Positions 1 through 9,319 of a DNA stretch of 64,000 nucleotides are shown piece after piece. The DNA lies in contig NZ_CALSFT010000002.1 in NCBI RefSeq assembly GCF_943736995.1, forward strand, positions 124,001-188,000, read 5' to 3'. The stretch's first letter is position 1; every line of letters begins with the position of its first letter. The notes beneath the pieces were generated by a model. It did not search any database and was not told where the DNA came from. It was given only the letters and a program-made list of their open reading frames with translations. The translations under genes and the position numbers were made by a program. This DNA comes from Sporosarcina sp. Marseille-Q4943 (GTDB lineage Bacteria; Bacillota; Bacilli; Bacillales_A; Planococcaceae).

Positions 1-1
1 G

Positions 2-511
2 ATTTTGCTTGGTAGCTTTATCGGGGGCTATGGCTCCAATATGATTTCAGAAGGGTCTATCAACCTTGTGTACGGGATTTTGGCAACGATTGCGGCTATC
101 ATGATGTTCATTCCGAAAAAAGGATTGGATGATGTCCCTGCCGATCAGGTGAGCTTCAATAAATGGCTTGCGGCTGTGTTAGCTTTCATCGTAGGAATTG
201 CAGCTGGCATTGTCGGAGCTGCAGGAGCCTTCATCTTAGTTCCAATCATGCTCGTCGTCTTAAAAATCCCGACACGTATGACGATTGCAACTTCACTTGC
301 CATCACGTTCATATCATCAATCGGATCGACTGTAGGGAAGATCGTGACGGACCAAGTTCTATATTGGCCAGCAGCTGTCATGATCGTAGCGAGCATCCTT
401 GCCGCTCCATTAGGGGCAAAAGCGGGGCAAAAAATGAATACGAAAGTATTGCAAGGCATATTAGCTGTATTGATTCTAGGAACGGCTATTAAAATTTGGT
501 TGGATTTTTGA
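2..511 (+). CDS. TSUP (TauE/SafE) family membrane transporter, C-terminal part
   Basis: The reading frame is open from the left window edge, so the true start lies outside. About 169 residues remain, with four or five hydrophobic segments and glycine/alanine-rich turns ([19 protein letters not shown]) of the TauE/SafE anion-exporter type. A short basic loop (FIPKKG) separates two half-repeats, which fits the internal duplication of this family. Substrates in the family are sulfite, sulfonates or other organic anions; nothing here fixes the substrate. The gene ends at a strong hairpin shared with the convergent permease gene. The family call is fairly secure, the substrate is not. Confidence 0.75.
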   Translation: MLLGSFIGGYGSNMISEGSINLVYGILATIAAIMMFIPKKGLDDVPADQVSFNKWLAAVLAFIVGIAAGIVGAAGAFILVPIMLVVLKIPTRMTIATSLAITFISSIGSTVGKIVTDQVLYWPAAVMIVASILAAPLGAKAGQKMNTKVLQGILAVLILGTAIKIWLDF

Positions 512-518
512 TGAATTG

Positions 519-563
519 AAAAAGGCGATGTAGAGGGGAGAGTCCCTGTACATCGCCTTTTTG
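519..563. terminator. Bidirectional intrinsic terminator
   Basis: AAAAAGGCGATGTA at 519-532 pairs with TACATCGCCTTTTT at 549-562. The A-tract on one side and T-tract on the other let it serve both the TSUP gene and the convergent permease gene. Confidence 0.85.
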
Positions 564-588
564 TCTCGTCCAGCTCTGCCTTTGAATA

Positions 589-2001
589 TTAGCGCAACGT
601 GCGGGAAGTTGCTTGGAGGATTCCTTTCTTCACATTCTGTACAGATTCTTTTTTCCTTGCAAAGACGAAATACGAAGCAATCGTCAACCCAGCGATCAAC
701 AACGTGAGTAAAGCTTGTGTTCGTAGTGAATCGATAATGAGCATGGCGACATAAATGCCAACAATGCAAATGATCGAGAAATAAGTCAAGTACGGGTATA
801 GCCACATTTTGACTTCCAAGGCTTCTGGATGTTCACGTTCCAATTTCCGACGCATGCGTAATTGTGAAAACGCGATTACAAGATATACAAGCAATGCGAC
901 TGCGCCCGAAGAGTTGATTAAAAATAGAAAAATCTTGTCGGGAGATGTATAGCTAAAAATGACCGCTATATAGGAAAATACAGTACTGAATAGGATGGCG
1001 CGTACAGGGACGCCTTTTTTGCTTAGTTTCATGAATGCTTTAGGTGCGTCGCCCTTTTTCGCCATTCCGAATAGCATCCGTGAATTTGCGTAAAGTGCGG
1101 AATTCAGACAAGATAATACTGCAGTGAGCACGACGAAATTCATGATCTGAGCTGCTGCCGGGATGCCGACATAGTCAAGCACTGCGACGAAGGGGCTGAC
1201 AAGGATGTTGGCGGAATTCCAAGGCAGTAAAGTGACGACGATTGCAATTGATCCGATATAGAACACAAGAATACGCCAGACGACACTATTTGTCGCAATG
1301 CGCACCGCTTTTGTCGGATGGTCGGATTCACCTGCTGCGATCGCGACAATTTCAGTCCCCATAAATGAGAAAATAACGATTGTAATTCCGAGTAAGACAG
1401 CTCCAAATCCGGATGGCATAAATCCGCCTTCTCCTAATAGATTGGCCGCACCTGGTGTTTCGACATTCGGAAACCATCCAAGGATGACGGAAAGCCCAAG
1501 TATTAGGAACAATGCAATACTGACCACTTTAATAAATGAGAACCAATACTCGAACTCGCCAAACGATTTCACGGAGAATAGATTTGTCATTGTTAATAAA
1601 ATCGTTAGCACCAAACTCATAAACCACACTGGAATGCCGGGCATCCAATATTGAATGATAGCAGCACCCGCAATCGCCTCGATCGCTATGACGACCACCC
1701 AGAAAAACCAGTATAACCACCCGATTGTATAACCCGCCCAAGGACCGATTGCTTCACTTGCATATGTGGAAAACGAGCCGCTTGTCGGTTTGGCTGCAGC
1801 CATTTCCCCCAACATCCGCATGACTAAAACGACCAAAAAACCTGCTAATGCATAGGACAAAATGGCTCCGGGGCCTGTTGCGTTAATAACAGCTCCACTT
1901 CCGACGAATAAGCCCGCCCCAATGACACCCGCAATCGAAATCATACTAATATGACGTATTTTTAAATCCGGGTTTAATTGCTGATCTTGTTCTGTTGACA
2001 T
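589..2001 (-). CDS. Amino-acid permease, APC superfamily (GabP-like)
   Basis: A 470-residue protein with about 12 membrane segments. It has the APC-family N-terminal signature (helix 1 with GVIGAGLFVGSG) and the conserved stretch around GEMAAAKPTSGSFSTYA. Length and motifs match the AAT branch that includes GABA and related amino-acid:proton symporters. The start is an ATG preceded by GAGGGGG at good spacing. A perfect CcpA cre match lies about 40 bp upstream, so glucose repression is likely. The gene stands beside a PucR regulator and an omega-aminotransferase/mmsA operon, so I infer uptake of beta-alanine, GABA or a similar amino acid. Confidence 0.85.
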   Translation of the reverse strand: MSTEQDQQLNPDLKIRHISMISIAGVIGAGLFVGSGAVINATGPGAILSYALAGFLVVLVMRMLGEMAAAKPTSGSFSTYASEAIGPWAGYTIGWLYWFFWVVVIAIEAIAGAAIIQYWMPGIPVWFMSLVLTILLTMTNLFSVKSFGEFEYWFSFIKVVSIALFLILGLSVILGWFPNVETPGAANLLGEGGFMPSGFGAVLLGITIVIFSFMGTEIVAIAAGESDHPTKAVRIATNSVVWRILVFYIGSIAIVVTLLPWNSANILVSPFVAVLDYVGIPAAAQIMNFVVLTAVLSCLNSALYANSRMLFGMAKKGDAPKAFMKLSKKGVPVRAILFSTVFSYIAVIFSYTSPDKIFLFLINSSGAVALLVYLVIAFSQLRMRRKLEREHPEALEVKMWLYPYLTYFSIICIVGIYVAMLIIDSLRTQALLTLLIAGLTIASYFVFARKKESVQNVKKGILQATSRTLR

Positions 2002-2042
2002 CTGTTAATCCCCCTCATCGAATTAGAATGTTCATCTTTTGT

Positions 2043-2058
2043 TTGTAAGCGATTACAA
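2043..2058. promoter_or_regulatory. CcpA-binding cre site (perfect consensus)
   Basis: TTGTAAGCGATTACAA matches the Bacillus cre consensus WTGNAANCGNWNNCWW at every fixed position. It lies about 40 bp upstream of the permease start, where a bound CcpA would block transcription. Confidence 0.75.
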
Positions 2059-2173
2059 TTAATGAATGATTTTTCGGACTTCTCAAATTTTATCTTACAC
2101 GAATTGAGAAGGAGGGGTCTTAGACAAACTGTAAGCATATATATCATTGGATTTCACGAAGCGTTAAATAAAT

Positions 2174-2200
2174 AAGCCTCCCTAAAGAGAAGGCTTGTTT
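2174..2200 (-). terminator. Terminator of the PucR-type regulator gene
   Basis: AAGCCT (2174-2179) pairs with AGGCTT (2191-2196), directly beyond the regulator stop codon. On the minus strand the hairpin is followed by ATTTATTT, a weak T-rich tail. Confidence 0.5.
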
Positions 2201-3845
2201 ATGTAGACTGACTATGCTTTAAAAACTGATAGGCATGGATAGCTATTTCTATCGCCAAACGTTTTTGAGACTCCATAAAATTGTTCCCTAAAAGAACTTC
2301 TAATTTTTCAAGTCGATGATACAGAGTTTGACGGACAATGAAGAGGCGATCTGCAGTTTCTTTTTTTGCGCCGCTACATTCCAAGTAGACGCACAATGTC
2401 TCATACAGTTCACTGTCATTTTCTTTGTCATAAGCAATGACGGAAGAGATGTGTTCATCTACAAAAGACTGCAACTGATTTGATGCAGTCAATTCAGATA
2501 GCAATCGGTAAATCCCCAATTGTTCATAGAAATAGGTTGTGACAAGTCCTGACTTATGCAAAGTCAACACTTTTCTCGATTCCTCATAACCTTTTTTTAT
2601 ATCTTTGATATCTTGATAGACGGTGCCGATGCCAAACCGGCATTTGCTTCCCAATAAGTAGTCGGAATGATTAAATCGTTCAATTAGATGGAGGACTTGC
2701 AAGTAACGATCAGTCTCTTTTTTATGTTCAGAAGCTGATAGAAAGAAAGCGATGATAACTATTTCATTTTTTACACTCGAAACGGCGGGAAAAAAGCCAT
2801 GCCGATTAAACAATGTGCGTATCGTCATGGAGCGTTGGATCCGGATCTCCTCCCAATCTTCATCCGCTATATCCAAAGCTAGGTCATCTATGTGTATGGT
2901 GAAAATCCGGTAATACATATTGCTACTTGGTGTCGGAAGATAAGCGTGGATTTCGTCTTGATCGACAGCTCTCCCGTTCAGTAGGTTACGTACAAACTCA
3001 CCTTCACTTTTTTGTTTTCGCTCAGCAATCGTCCGGCTGCGCAACAAAATTTGGGCAATAGCAAGAGCAGCACGATCCAAAATCAAAAAAGTCATATCAT
3101 CTGTTCGTGGAGCAGTAATTTCCATGCATGCAAAACCTAGAAGCTGACCTAATCCGCGTACCGGCATGCAAGCGAAAGATCTCTCCTGGATGGAGATGAT
3201 ATGCTCTTCCTTCTGGGGCGATGAAAAAAGGTTAGTATTCTGTTGAAGCACAGACTCGACTTCCTTCATTTCAGATGGATAGTAGTAGGACTTTTCATGA
3301 TTGCCTATAAACATGATGCCTTGTTTAAAAAAGAGATGAAGCTCTTGCAGGATTTTTAAAATTCCATTTGGAGCAAGGGACAGGTCGATAAATTTCCTTG
3401 ATAAGGCGTCAAGCTGTGAAAGCATTTGATGGTGTCGATTAATGATCGCAGTATGTAAATCCTGCGTAATATCTACAAATTTTACGGTCTTTTCAAAAAC
3501 AATGATCGGAAAACGGTGTTCATTCGCCAATTGGATAATTTCATGAGGGATTTCAATGAAATATGGCCCCAACTCAATACAAATACAAGCTACGTTTTTT
3601 TCGATCAACCGTTTTACATATTTCAGTTGAGTTGGTAAATCTAGCTGTAAGCCTACGCCAGTCGTTAAAATCAATTCCCCACCATTGATCAACGATTCAA
3701 ATTCTTGTATTTCCAAAACATGAGCCCATTTCACTTGGCGTCCGATTCCTTCTTCGCCTGCAACTACTTTAGCATCTTTGAATAATGGTCGCTTCAGGAT
3801 ATCTGAAACTGCTATTTGCAATTCTCCCAATGGGAATCCCTCCAT
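2199..3845 (-). CDS. PucR family transcriptional regulator
   Basis: A 548-residue protein. The N-terminal PucR domain begins around residue 10 (VSDILKRPLFKDAKVVAGEEG, then the LILTTG motif near residue 60). The C-terminal PucR-type helix-turn-helix ends with the pattern SGAKKETADRLFIVRQTLYHR. This family regulates catabolism of nitrogen compounds such as purines and amino acids. The gene is divergent from mmsA and next to the permease, so I infer it activates the permease and the mmsA/aminotransferase operon when the amino acid is present. The ATG at 3845 lacks a strong ribosome binding site, so the start could be a few codons off. Confidence 0.85.
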   Translation of the reverse strand: MEGFPLGELQIAVSDILKRPLFKDAKVVAGEEGIGRQVKWAHVLEIQEFESLINGGELILTTGVGLQLDLPTQLKYVKRLIEKNVACICIELGPYFIEIPHEIIQLANEHRFPIIVFEKTVKFVDITQDLHTAIINRHHQMLSQLDALSRKFIDLSLAPNGILKILQELHLFFKQGIMFIGNHEKSYYYPSEMKEVESVLQQNTNLFSSPQKEEHIISIQERSFACMPVRGLGQLLGFACMEITAPRTDDMTFLILDRAALAIAQILLRSRTIAERKQKSEGEFVRNLLNGRAVDQDEIHAYLPTPSSNMYYRIFTIHIDDLALDIADEDWEEIRIQRSMTIRTLFNRHGFFPAVSSVKNEIVIIAFFLSASEHKKETDRYLQVLHLIERFNHSDYLLGSKCRFGIGTVYQDIKDIKKGYEESRKVLTLHKSGLVTTYFYEQLGIYRLLSELTASNQLQSFVDEHISSVIAYDKENDSELYETLCVYLECSGAKKETADRLFIVRQTLYHRLEKLEVLLGNNFMESQKRLAIEIAIHAYQFLKHSQST

Positions 3846-3870
3846 AACGTAAAAAAAGAATGGTAATCAT

Positions 3871-3885
3871 TTTACGAAGTGTAAA
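3871..3885. promoter_or_regulatory. Small inverted repeat between divergent regulator and mmsA
   Basis: TTTAC-gaagt-GTAAA lies in the 133-bp divergent region and is a candidate operator for the PucR protein. The arms are short and a chance match is possible. Confidence 0.25.
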
Positions 3886-3978
3886 GTGCTAAGTATTAGA
3901 ATTGTTTGTAAAGTATAAATTGTAGTGTATCAGAAAATCGATAGTTATCGCAACGAGACTATAGTAGGAGGAGATTAT

Positions 3979-5448
3979 ATGCAAACAGTGGCGACAGAAA
4001 AGAAAACGCTTTCAAATTTTGTGAATGGACAATGGGTAAAATCAAGGACAGATAAATACGAAGAAGTTCCGAATCCTGCAACTGGAGAGATTCTAGCGGA
4101 AGTGCCGATCTCCACGACAGAAGATTTGGAAGTGGCGGTAGCAGCGGCAAAGGAAGCATTTGCGAAATGGAAAAAGACACCGGTGCCCCAACGTTCACGT
4201 ATCTTATTCAACTATCAACAATTGCTCGTGAAGCATTGGGATGAGCTGGCAAAATTGATTACGATTGAAAACGGTAAAAACTATAACGAAGCCTATGGCG
4301 AGGTGCAACGTGGCATTGAATGTGTCGAGTTCGCGGCAGGGGCTCCGACTTTGATGATGGGGTATCAGCTTCCGGACATCGCGACAAATATCGAGTCGGG
4401 TGCATACCGTTATCCAATCGGCGTCATCGGCGGAATTACACCGTTCAACTTCCCTATGATGGTTCCTTGCTGGATGTTCCCGATGGCGATTGCGACTGGC
4501 AACACATTCATCTTGAAGCCATCGGAACGTACGCCGTTGCTGGCCAACCGTCTTGCAGAGCTATTGAAGGAAGCTGGACTTCCCGACGGTGTCTTCAATA
4601 TCGTCCACGGGGCACATGATATCGTCAACGGAATCTTGAGCCATCCTGACATTCCTGCAATTTCGTTTGTTGGATCCCAACCGGTTGCTGAATATGTATA
4701 CAAAACTGGCGCCGCGAATGGTAAACGTGTTCAAGCGCTTGCGGGTGCGAAAAACCACACGATCGTCATGCCGGATGCAAATATGGATTTGGCTGTAAAA
4801 GATATCATCAATGCAGCATTCGGATCCGCGGGTGAACGTTGCATGGCTTGTTCGGTTGTCGTTGCAGTTGGCGACATTGCAGATCAGCTCGTCAATCGTT
4901 TAGTCGAAGAGTCTGACAAGCTGACAATCGGAAATGGGTTGGAAGAAGGGATCTTCCTAGGACCGGTCATCCGTGATTCCCATAAAGACCGGACGCTCGC
5001 GTATATTGAGTCGGGCATAGAGGAAGGGGCTAAGTTGATACGTGACGGTCGAAAGGACGAGACGTCTTCGGAGGGCGGATACTTTGTCGGGCCGACAATT
5101 TTCGACAATGTTACACAGGAAATGAAGATTTGGAAAGATGAAATCTTCGCTCCGGTTCTATCCATCGTTCGTGTCGATACGTTGGATGAGGCGATTGCGT
5201 ACGCCAACAAATCCGAATTTGCGAATGGTGCTTGTTTATTTACGGATAGCGCAAAAGCAATCCGTCAATTCCGTGAAGAAATCGACGCGGGTATGCTCGG
5301 CGTCAATTTAGGGGTTCCGGCACCAATGGCCTTTTTCCCATTTTCAGGTTATAAAAAATCATTCTATGGAGACCTTCATGCAAACGGCCGCGATGGAGTG
5401 GAATTCTATACACGCAAGAAAATGTTGACAGCACGTCATTCGTATTAA
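3979..5448 (+). CDS. mmsA: Methylmalonate-semialdehyde dehydrogenase (CoA-acylating)
   Basis: A 489-residue aldehyde dehydrogenase. It oxidises malonate semialdehyde or methylmalonate semialdehyde with NAD and CoA to acetyl-CoA or propionyl-CoA. The catalytic cysteine is residue 288 in GERCMA, typical of the MmsA/IolA branch. The coenzyme-binding motif [17 protein letters not shown] and the C-terminal [12 protein letters not shown] agree. I place the start at 3979, just behind AGGAGGAG; an upstream in-frame ATG at 3925 has no ribosome binding site. It is followed after a few bases by an omega-aminotransferase gene. The pair forms the classic route from beta-alanine to acetyl-CoA. Confidence 0.93.
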   Translation: MQTVATEKKTLSNFVNGQWVKSRTDKYEEVPNPATGEILAEVPISTTEDLEVAVAAAKEAFAKWKKTPVPQRSRILFNYQQLLVKHWDELAKLITIENGKNYNEAYGEVQRGIECVEFAAGAPTLMMGYQLPDIATNIESGAYRYPIGVIGGITPFNFPMMVPCWMFPMAIATGNTFILKPSERTPLLANRLAELLKEAGLPDGVFNIVHGAHDIVNGILSHPDIPAISFVGSQPVAEYVYKTGAANGKRVQALAGAKNHTIVMPDANMDLAVKDIINAAFGSAGERCMACSVVVAVGDIADQLVNRLVEESDKLTIGNGLEEGIFLGPVIRDSHKDRTLAYIESGIEEGAKLIRDGRKDETSSEGGYFVGPTIFDNVTQEMKIWKDEIFAPVLSIVRVDTLDEAIAYANKSEFANGACLFTDSAKAIRQFREEIDAGMLGVNLGVPAPMAFFPFSGYKKSFYGDLHANGRDGVEFYTRKKMLTARHSY

Positions 5449-5463
5449 AAGAAGGGAGAGATG

Positions 5464-6828
5464 ATGAAGATGACAACAGTACATGAACAAACAAAGTCAG
5501 TAGTGGACAAGGATCGGGATAATATTTGGCATCATATTTCGGCCTATAACGAAAAGAACCCCCCGATGGTCGTTGAGAAAGGGGAAGGTGCATGGATTAC
5601 GGATCATAAAGGCAATCGCTATTTAGATGGGATGGCCGGCTTATGGGCTGTAAACGTAGGCTATGGACGAGAAGAGATGGCGCAGGCGGCCTTCGAACAG
5701 ATGAAGAAACTCGCTTACGTCCCGATGATGCAAAGCCATGGACCTGCAATTGAACTGGCGGAGAAGATCAATGAACTGCTTGGTGGCGATTATAAAATCT
5801 TTTATTCCAACTCCGGTTCTGACGCGAATGAGGTGGCGTTCAAATTGGCGCGCCAATATCATCAGCAAAATGGGGAGTCGTCCCGTTATAAATTCATTTC
5901 CCGCTACCGTGCATATCATGGCAGTTCCATGGGGGCCCTTGCGGCAACGGGGCAAGCGCTGCGTAAATATAAATACGAACCATTAGCGCCTGGATTCCTT
6001 CATATTGCGCCTCCGGATAATTATCGGAGACCTGCGGGGCAATCGGTGGAAGATTATAATATTCAACGGGCCCAAGAATTTGAGGAGAAAGTTATTTGGG
6101 AGCAGAAAGAGACGATAGCCGGAATCATCATGGAGCCGCTCATTACAGGCGGCGGCATTCTCATTCCGCATCCGGTGTACGTAGAAAAGGTGCAAGAAAT
6201 CTGCAGACGTCATGGTGTGCTGCTCATAATTGACGAAGTCATTTGCGGATTCGGCCGTACGGGCAAAATGTTCGGGCATCAGCACTTCAATTGCAAACCA
6301 GACATCATTACAATGGCAAAAGGTTTGACGAGTGCCTATTTGCCTTTGTCTGTCACAGCGATTCGGAAGGATATCTATGACAAATTTGACACGGGGCAAG
6401 AGAACAGCCACTTCCGTCATGTGAATACATTTGGCGGCAACCCTGCAGCTTGTGCGTTGGCATTGAAGAACATCGAAATTATCGAACGTGAACAGCTTGT
6501 CGAACGCTCCGCGGAATTGGGAGAGCGTCTCCTCAAAGAACTTGAAGAGTTGAAGAATCATCCGTATGTCGGTGATATCCGGGGCAAAGGCTTTTTGCTA
6601 GGCATTGAACTCGTGGAGGATAAAAAGACGAAAGAACCCGCTACAAACGCTCGGATGGCGAAAATCATGGGAGATTGCAAAGCGAACGGGCTCATTGTTG
6701 GACGGAATGGAGATACTGTAGCTGGCTACAACAATATTTTGGCGTTGAGTCCACCATTATCATGTACTGATGAAGATTTTGATTTTATTGTTGCTGTATT
6801 GAAGAAAGTGTTTAACGAAAATAAATAA
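5464..6828 (+). CDS. Class III aminotransferase (beta-alanine/omega-amino acid:pyruvate type)
   Basis: A PLP-dependent class III aminotransferase of about 454 residues. The cofactor lysine is in MAKGLTSAY (about residue 286) and the cofactor aspartate in LIIDEVICGFGRTG. The GSDANE motif binds the phosphate. Three candidate ATG codons (5461, 5464, 5470) follow GAAGGGAG; 5464 and 5470 have the better spacing. Translation is probably coupled to mmsA. In context it should deaminate beta-alanine or a related omega-amino acid to the semialdehyde used by MmsA. The exact amino donor cannot be read from sequence. Confidence 0.87.
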   Translation: MKMTTVHEQTKSVVDKDRDNIWHHISAYNEKNPPMVVEKGEGAWITDHKGNRYLDGMAGLWAVNVGYGREEMAQAAFEQMKKLAYVPMMQSHGPAIELAEKINELLGGDYKIFYSNSGSDANEVAFKLARQYHQQNGESSRYKFISRYRAYHGSSMGALAATGQALRKYKYEPLAPGFLHIAPPDNYRRPAGQSVEDYNIQRAQEFEEKVIWEQKETIAGIIMEPLITGGGILIPHPVYVEKVQEICRRHGVLLIIDEVICGFGRTGKMFGHQHFNCKPDIITMAKGLTSAYLPLSVTAIRKDIYDKFDTGQENSHFRHVNTFGGNPAACALALKNIEIIEREQLVERSAELGERLLKELEELKNHPYVGDIRGKGFLLGIELVEDKKTKEPATNARMAKIMGDCKANGLIVGRNGDTVAGYNNILALSPPLSCTDEDFDFIVAVLKKVFNENK

Positions 6829-6836
6829 GACGGTTA

Positions 6837-6885
6837 GTTGTCCCAGTAGCAATATATATTTGGCTTCTGGGACAGCTTTTTATTA
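6837..6885 (+). terminator. Terminator of the mmsA operon
   Basis: TGTCCCAG (6839-6846) pairs with CTGGGACA (6867-6874) around a 20-base AT-rich loop, followed by GCTTTTTATT. Confidence 0.7.
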
Positions 6886-6894
6886 TTCAGTCTA

Positions 6895-7530
6895 TTATCT
6901 ATCCTGTTTTTTCTTTTTTAACTCTGCACGAATCCGTGGCTCGGTCCGGTTCATAATGCGCTTGACGTTTTCGAGGTGTTTCCATACTGCCATAATGAAA
7001 AGAAGAATGGTAATGAGAATTGGCCAATATCCAACCATCCAAATAGCAGCTGCAAGAAATGTGCCATAGAGCATGAATACGCCGAAGACGAGTATATCCG
7101 TCACAATAGCAACAATGACGAACAATAGAAGACCTGCAATGCCGAAGCGCCAATCAATGGCGAAAAGAACTCCTATAACACTTGCCGTTCCTTTCCCTCC
7201 ATTGAACTTCATATGAAAAGGAAAATTATGTCCAAAAACAACAGCTGCACCTACTAAAAAGAGAAATGCTGTCACATGTTCCGGTGCAAGACCGAAGCGC
7301 TCAGCAGCAAATCGTACAGCCAGGACGGCGACAATCCCTTTCCCGATATCTATCAAAGCAACGAGCGCCCCATACCGTTTACCTAACACCATTGTCGCAT
7401 TCGAAGCGCCTGCATTTTTCACTCCGGATTCTTTCAAATTTACACCTGAAAGCCACTGCGCTACAGTCGATCCATGCAGGCAACCGATCAAATAGCCAAA
7501 TAGAATAATCCCGATACTCCACAAAATCAT
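6895..7530 (-). CDS. plsY: PlsY-type glycerol-3-phosphate acyltransferase
   Basis: A 211-residue integral membrane protein with about five helices. It shows the PlsY signatures: a GYLIGCLHGS segment, KNAGASNA (the SGNxGA/TNA-like loop), GHNFPFHMKFNGGKGTA with the GGKG acyl-phosphate motif, and a basic C-terminus. PlsY transfers an acyl group from acyl phosphate to glycerol-3-phosphate, the first step of phospholipid synthesis. The start at 7530 follows GGAGGAG; a longer frame to 7557 has no such site. The first motif deviates from the usual N-G-G/A pattern (KESGVKNAGASNA), so this may be a secondary paralogue rather than the housekeeping copy. Confidence 0.75.
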   Translation of the reverse strand: MILWSIGIILFGYLIGCLHGSTVAQWLSGVNLKESGVKNAGASNATMVLGKRYGALVALIDIGKGIVAVLAVRFAAERFGLAPEHVTAFLFLVGAAVVFGHNFPFHMKFNGGKGTASVIGVLFAIDWRFGIAGLLLFVIVAIVTDILVFGVFMLYGTFLAAAIWMVGYWPILITILLFIMAVWKHLENVKRIMNRTEPRIRAELKKKKQDR

Positions 7531-7610
7531 AAGTACTCCTCCAAAAAGAATATACATCTATCATACCATTGTCGCTAAACGCAAGTTTCAGAAAAAAATA
7601 AATTCACCCC

Positions 7611-7639
7611 TTGACTTTTAAAAAATAGTCTCCTATACT
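7611..7639 (+). promoter_or_regulatory. Sigma-A promoter of the metY-hom unit
   Basis: TTGACT (7611-7616), a 17-base spacer, then TATACT (7634-7639), about 32 bp before the riboswitch 5' arm. Confidence 0.75.
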
Positions 7640-7670
7640 GTTCAACAAGATGAAAAACTGAATACCCAAA

Positions 7671-7786
7671 CTCTTATCAAGAGCGGCGGAGGGACTAGGC
7701 CCTGCGATGCCCGGCAACCGGCAAGTGACGAACTTGCAAAGGTGCTACTTCCTACAGATTCGTGCAAACGGTCTGAAAGATAAGAG
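7671..7786 (+). promoter_or_regulatory. SAM-I (S-box) riboswitch
   Basis: The closing P1 stem is CTCTTATC (7671-7678) with GATAAGAG (7779-7786). Inside are the conserved S-box segments CAAGAGCGGCGGAGGGA, CCCTGCGATGCCCGGCAACC and AAGGTGCTA. The aptamer senses S-adenosylmethionine. The 3' side (TAAGAGGAGG, 7781-7790) can alternatively pair with CCTTCTCTTA at 7809-7818, which would break the terminator. So SAM binding should stop transcription of metY-hom. Confidence 0.95.
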
Positions 7787-7804
7787 GAGGAATAAGCGAA
7801 AGCG

Positions 7805-7838
7805 TAACCCTTCTCTTAGCGAAAGGGGTTATTTTTTT
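7805..7838 (+). terminator. S-box regulated intrinsic terminator
   Basis: TAACCCTT (7805-7812) pairs with AAGGGGTTA (7823-7831), followed by seven T residues. The 5' arm overlaps the antiterminator pairing partner at 7809-7818, as expected for a transcription-attenuating riboswitch. Confidence 0.88.
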
Positions 7839-7905
7839 ATTCCAAAAACCCCCAACGCCTCCGCATTGCCTTTTCATCTTAAAAAATCCACTGGAGGTAA
7901 TAAAA

Positions 7906-9204
7906 ATGACAAACAAACAACTTCAACCAGAAACTCTTCTCTTACACGGAGGCCAAAAGCCGGATCCTATTACAGGTTCTCGTGCTGTACCGATCCACCG
8001 TACTACTGCATTCGTTTTCCGCGACACTGAACATGCCCAAAACTTATTCGGCTTGCAAGAAGCAGGCAATATTTACACACGAATCACGAATCCTACCGTT
8101 GCTGTCTTTGAAGAAAGGGTTGCGCTACTAGAAGGTGGAACAGCTGCAGTCGCTCTTTCCTCCGGGATGGCCGCTATCGCTTTCTCCATTTTGAACATTG
8201 CGGGAGCAGGGGACGAAATCGTCGCTGCCGGCAATCTATACGGTGGTACGTATAATCTATTCGCCGTCACGCTTCCTCGCTACGGCATCAATGTGAAATT
8301 CGTCGATGCAGAAGACCCTGAAAACTTCCGCGCGGCAATTACGGACAAAACGAAAGCGATCTTCGCTGAAACGATTGGGAACCCGAGCTTACAAGTGCTC
8401 GATATCGAAGCAGTCGCAAATATCGCTCATGAGAATGAAATTCCGTTCCTCATCGATAACACATTCGCATCCCCATACGGATCGAATCCAATCGAGTTTG
8501 GAGCAGACGTCGTCATTCATTCCGCAACGAAATGGATTGGCGGCCACGGAACGACAATTGGGGGTGTCGTCGTCGACGCAGGGAAATTTGACTGGACGCG
8601 CGGCAAGTTCCCAGGCTTTACAGAGCCGGACGAAACGTACAACGGCCTACGCTACGGCGTTGACACTGCGGCAGCGGCATTCGCTACGAAGCTCCGCGTC
8701 CAATTGCTGCGTGACTTCGGACCTTGCCTAGATCCGGACAGTGCTTTCAACTTCCTACAAGGGCTGGAGACGCTTCATTTGCGTGTGACACGCCATAACG
8801 AAAATGCCGTGAAAGTCGCTGAATTCCTACAGGCTCATCCGTCTGTTGAATGGATTACTTACACAGGACTGGAAGATCATCCGACGTATGAAAATGCTAA
8901 GAAATATTTGAAAAACGGCTTCGGCTCCATCATCGTCTTCGGCATTAAAGGCGGACGTGAAGCGGGGCGCAAAGTGATCGATAATATTACGCTATGGTCA
9001 CATGTGGCGAATGTGGGGGATGCTAAATCTCTGATCATCCATCCTGCATCAACGACACATCAACAATTGTCTGCGGAAGACTTGAAAAAGACGGGGACGC
9101 CGGAAGAATTGATCCGTCTGTCTGTCGGACTTGAGTCTACGGAAGATATCATTGCAGACCTGCAGCAGGCAATCGAAAAAGCCGCGCCGGTCGCAGTCCG
9201 CTAA
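7906..9204 (+). CDS. metY: O-acetylhomoserine sulfhydrylase (MetY)
   Basis: A 432-residue Cys/Met-metabolism PLP enzyme. The PLP lysine is K209 in SATKWIGGHG. The N-terminal TLLLHGGQKPDP and YTRITNPT motifs are typical of O-acetylhomoserine aminocarboxypropyltransferases rather than of shorter cystathionine synthases (about 380 residues). It makes homocysteine from O-acetylhomoserine and sulfide. ATG follows GGAGG. The SAM riboswitch directly upstream supports a role in methionine synthesis, and hom follows 115 bp later. No homoserine acetyltransferase gene (metX) is present in the window. Confidence 0.95.
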   Translation: MTNKQLQPETLLLHGGQKPDPITGSRAVPIHRTTAFVFRDTEHAQNLFGLQEAGNIYTRITNPTVAVFEERVALLEGGTAAVALSSGMAAIAFSILNIAGAGDEIVAAGNLYGGTYNLFAVTLPRYGINVKFVDAEDPENFRAAITDKTKAIFAETIGNPSLQVLDIEAVANIAHENEIPFLIDNTFASPYGSNPIEFGADVVIHSATKWIGGHGTTIGGVVVDAGKFDWTRGKFPGFTEPDETYNGLRYGVDTAAAAFATKLRVQLLRDFGPCLDPDSAFNFLQGLETLHLRVTRHNENAVKVAEFLQAHPSVEWITYTGLEDHPTYENAKKYLKNGFGSIIVFGIKGGREAGRKVIDNITLWSHVANVGDAKSLIIHPASTTHQQLSAEDLKKTGTPEELIRLSVGLESTEDIIADLQQAIEKAAPVAVR

Positions 9205-9319
9205 ACAGAATAACAACTAGCTGCGAAAGCCGTCACATAGAACGGCTTTTGCGAGTAAAAGCGAAGCGTTACGAGCACTGGCTAAACGCCCTCCGCTTTA
9301 GAAAGGAAAGGGTGGTTTC

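Noticed and set aside
3925..3978. Upstream 18-codon extension of mmsA
   Set aside because: The AGGAGGAG binding site lies inside the extension directly before ATG 3979, which is the usual MmsA start.
5983..6561. A 192-residue minus-strand frame inside the aminotransferase gene
   Set aside because: Antisense shadow of a gene with full class III aminotransferase motifs; no binding site.
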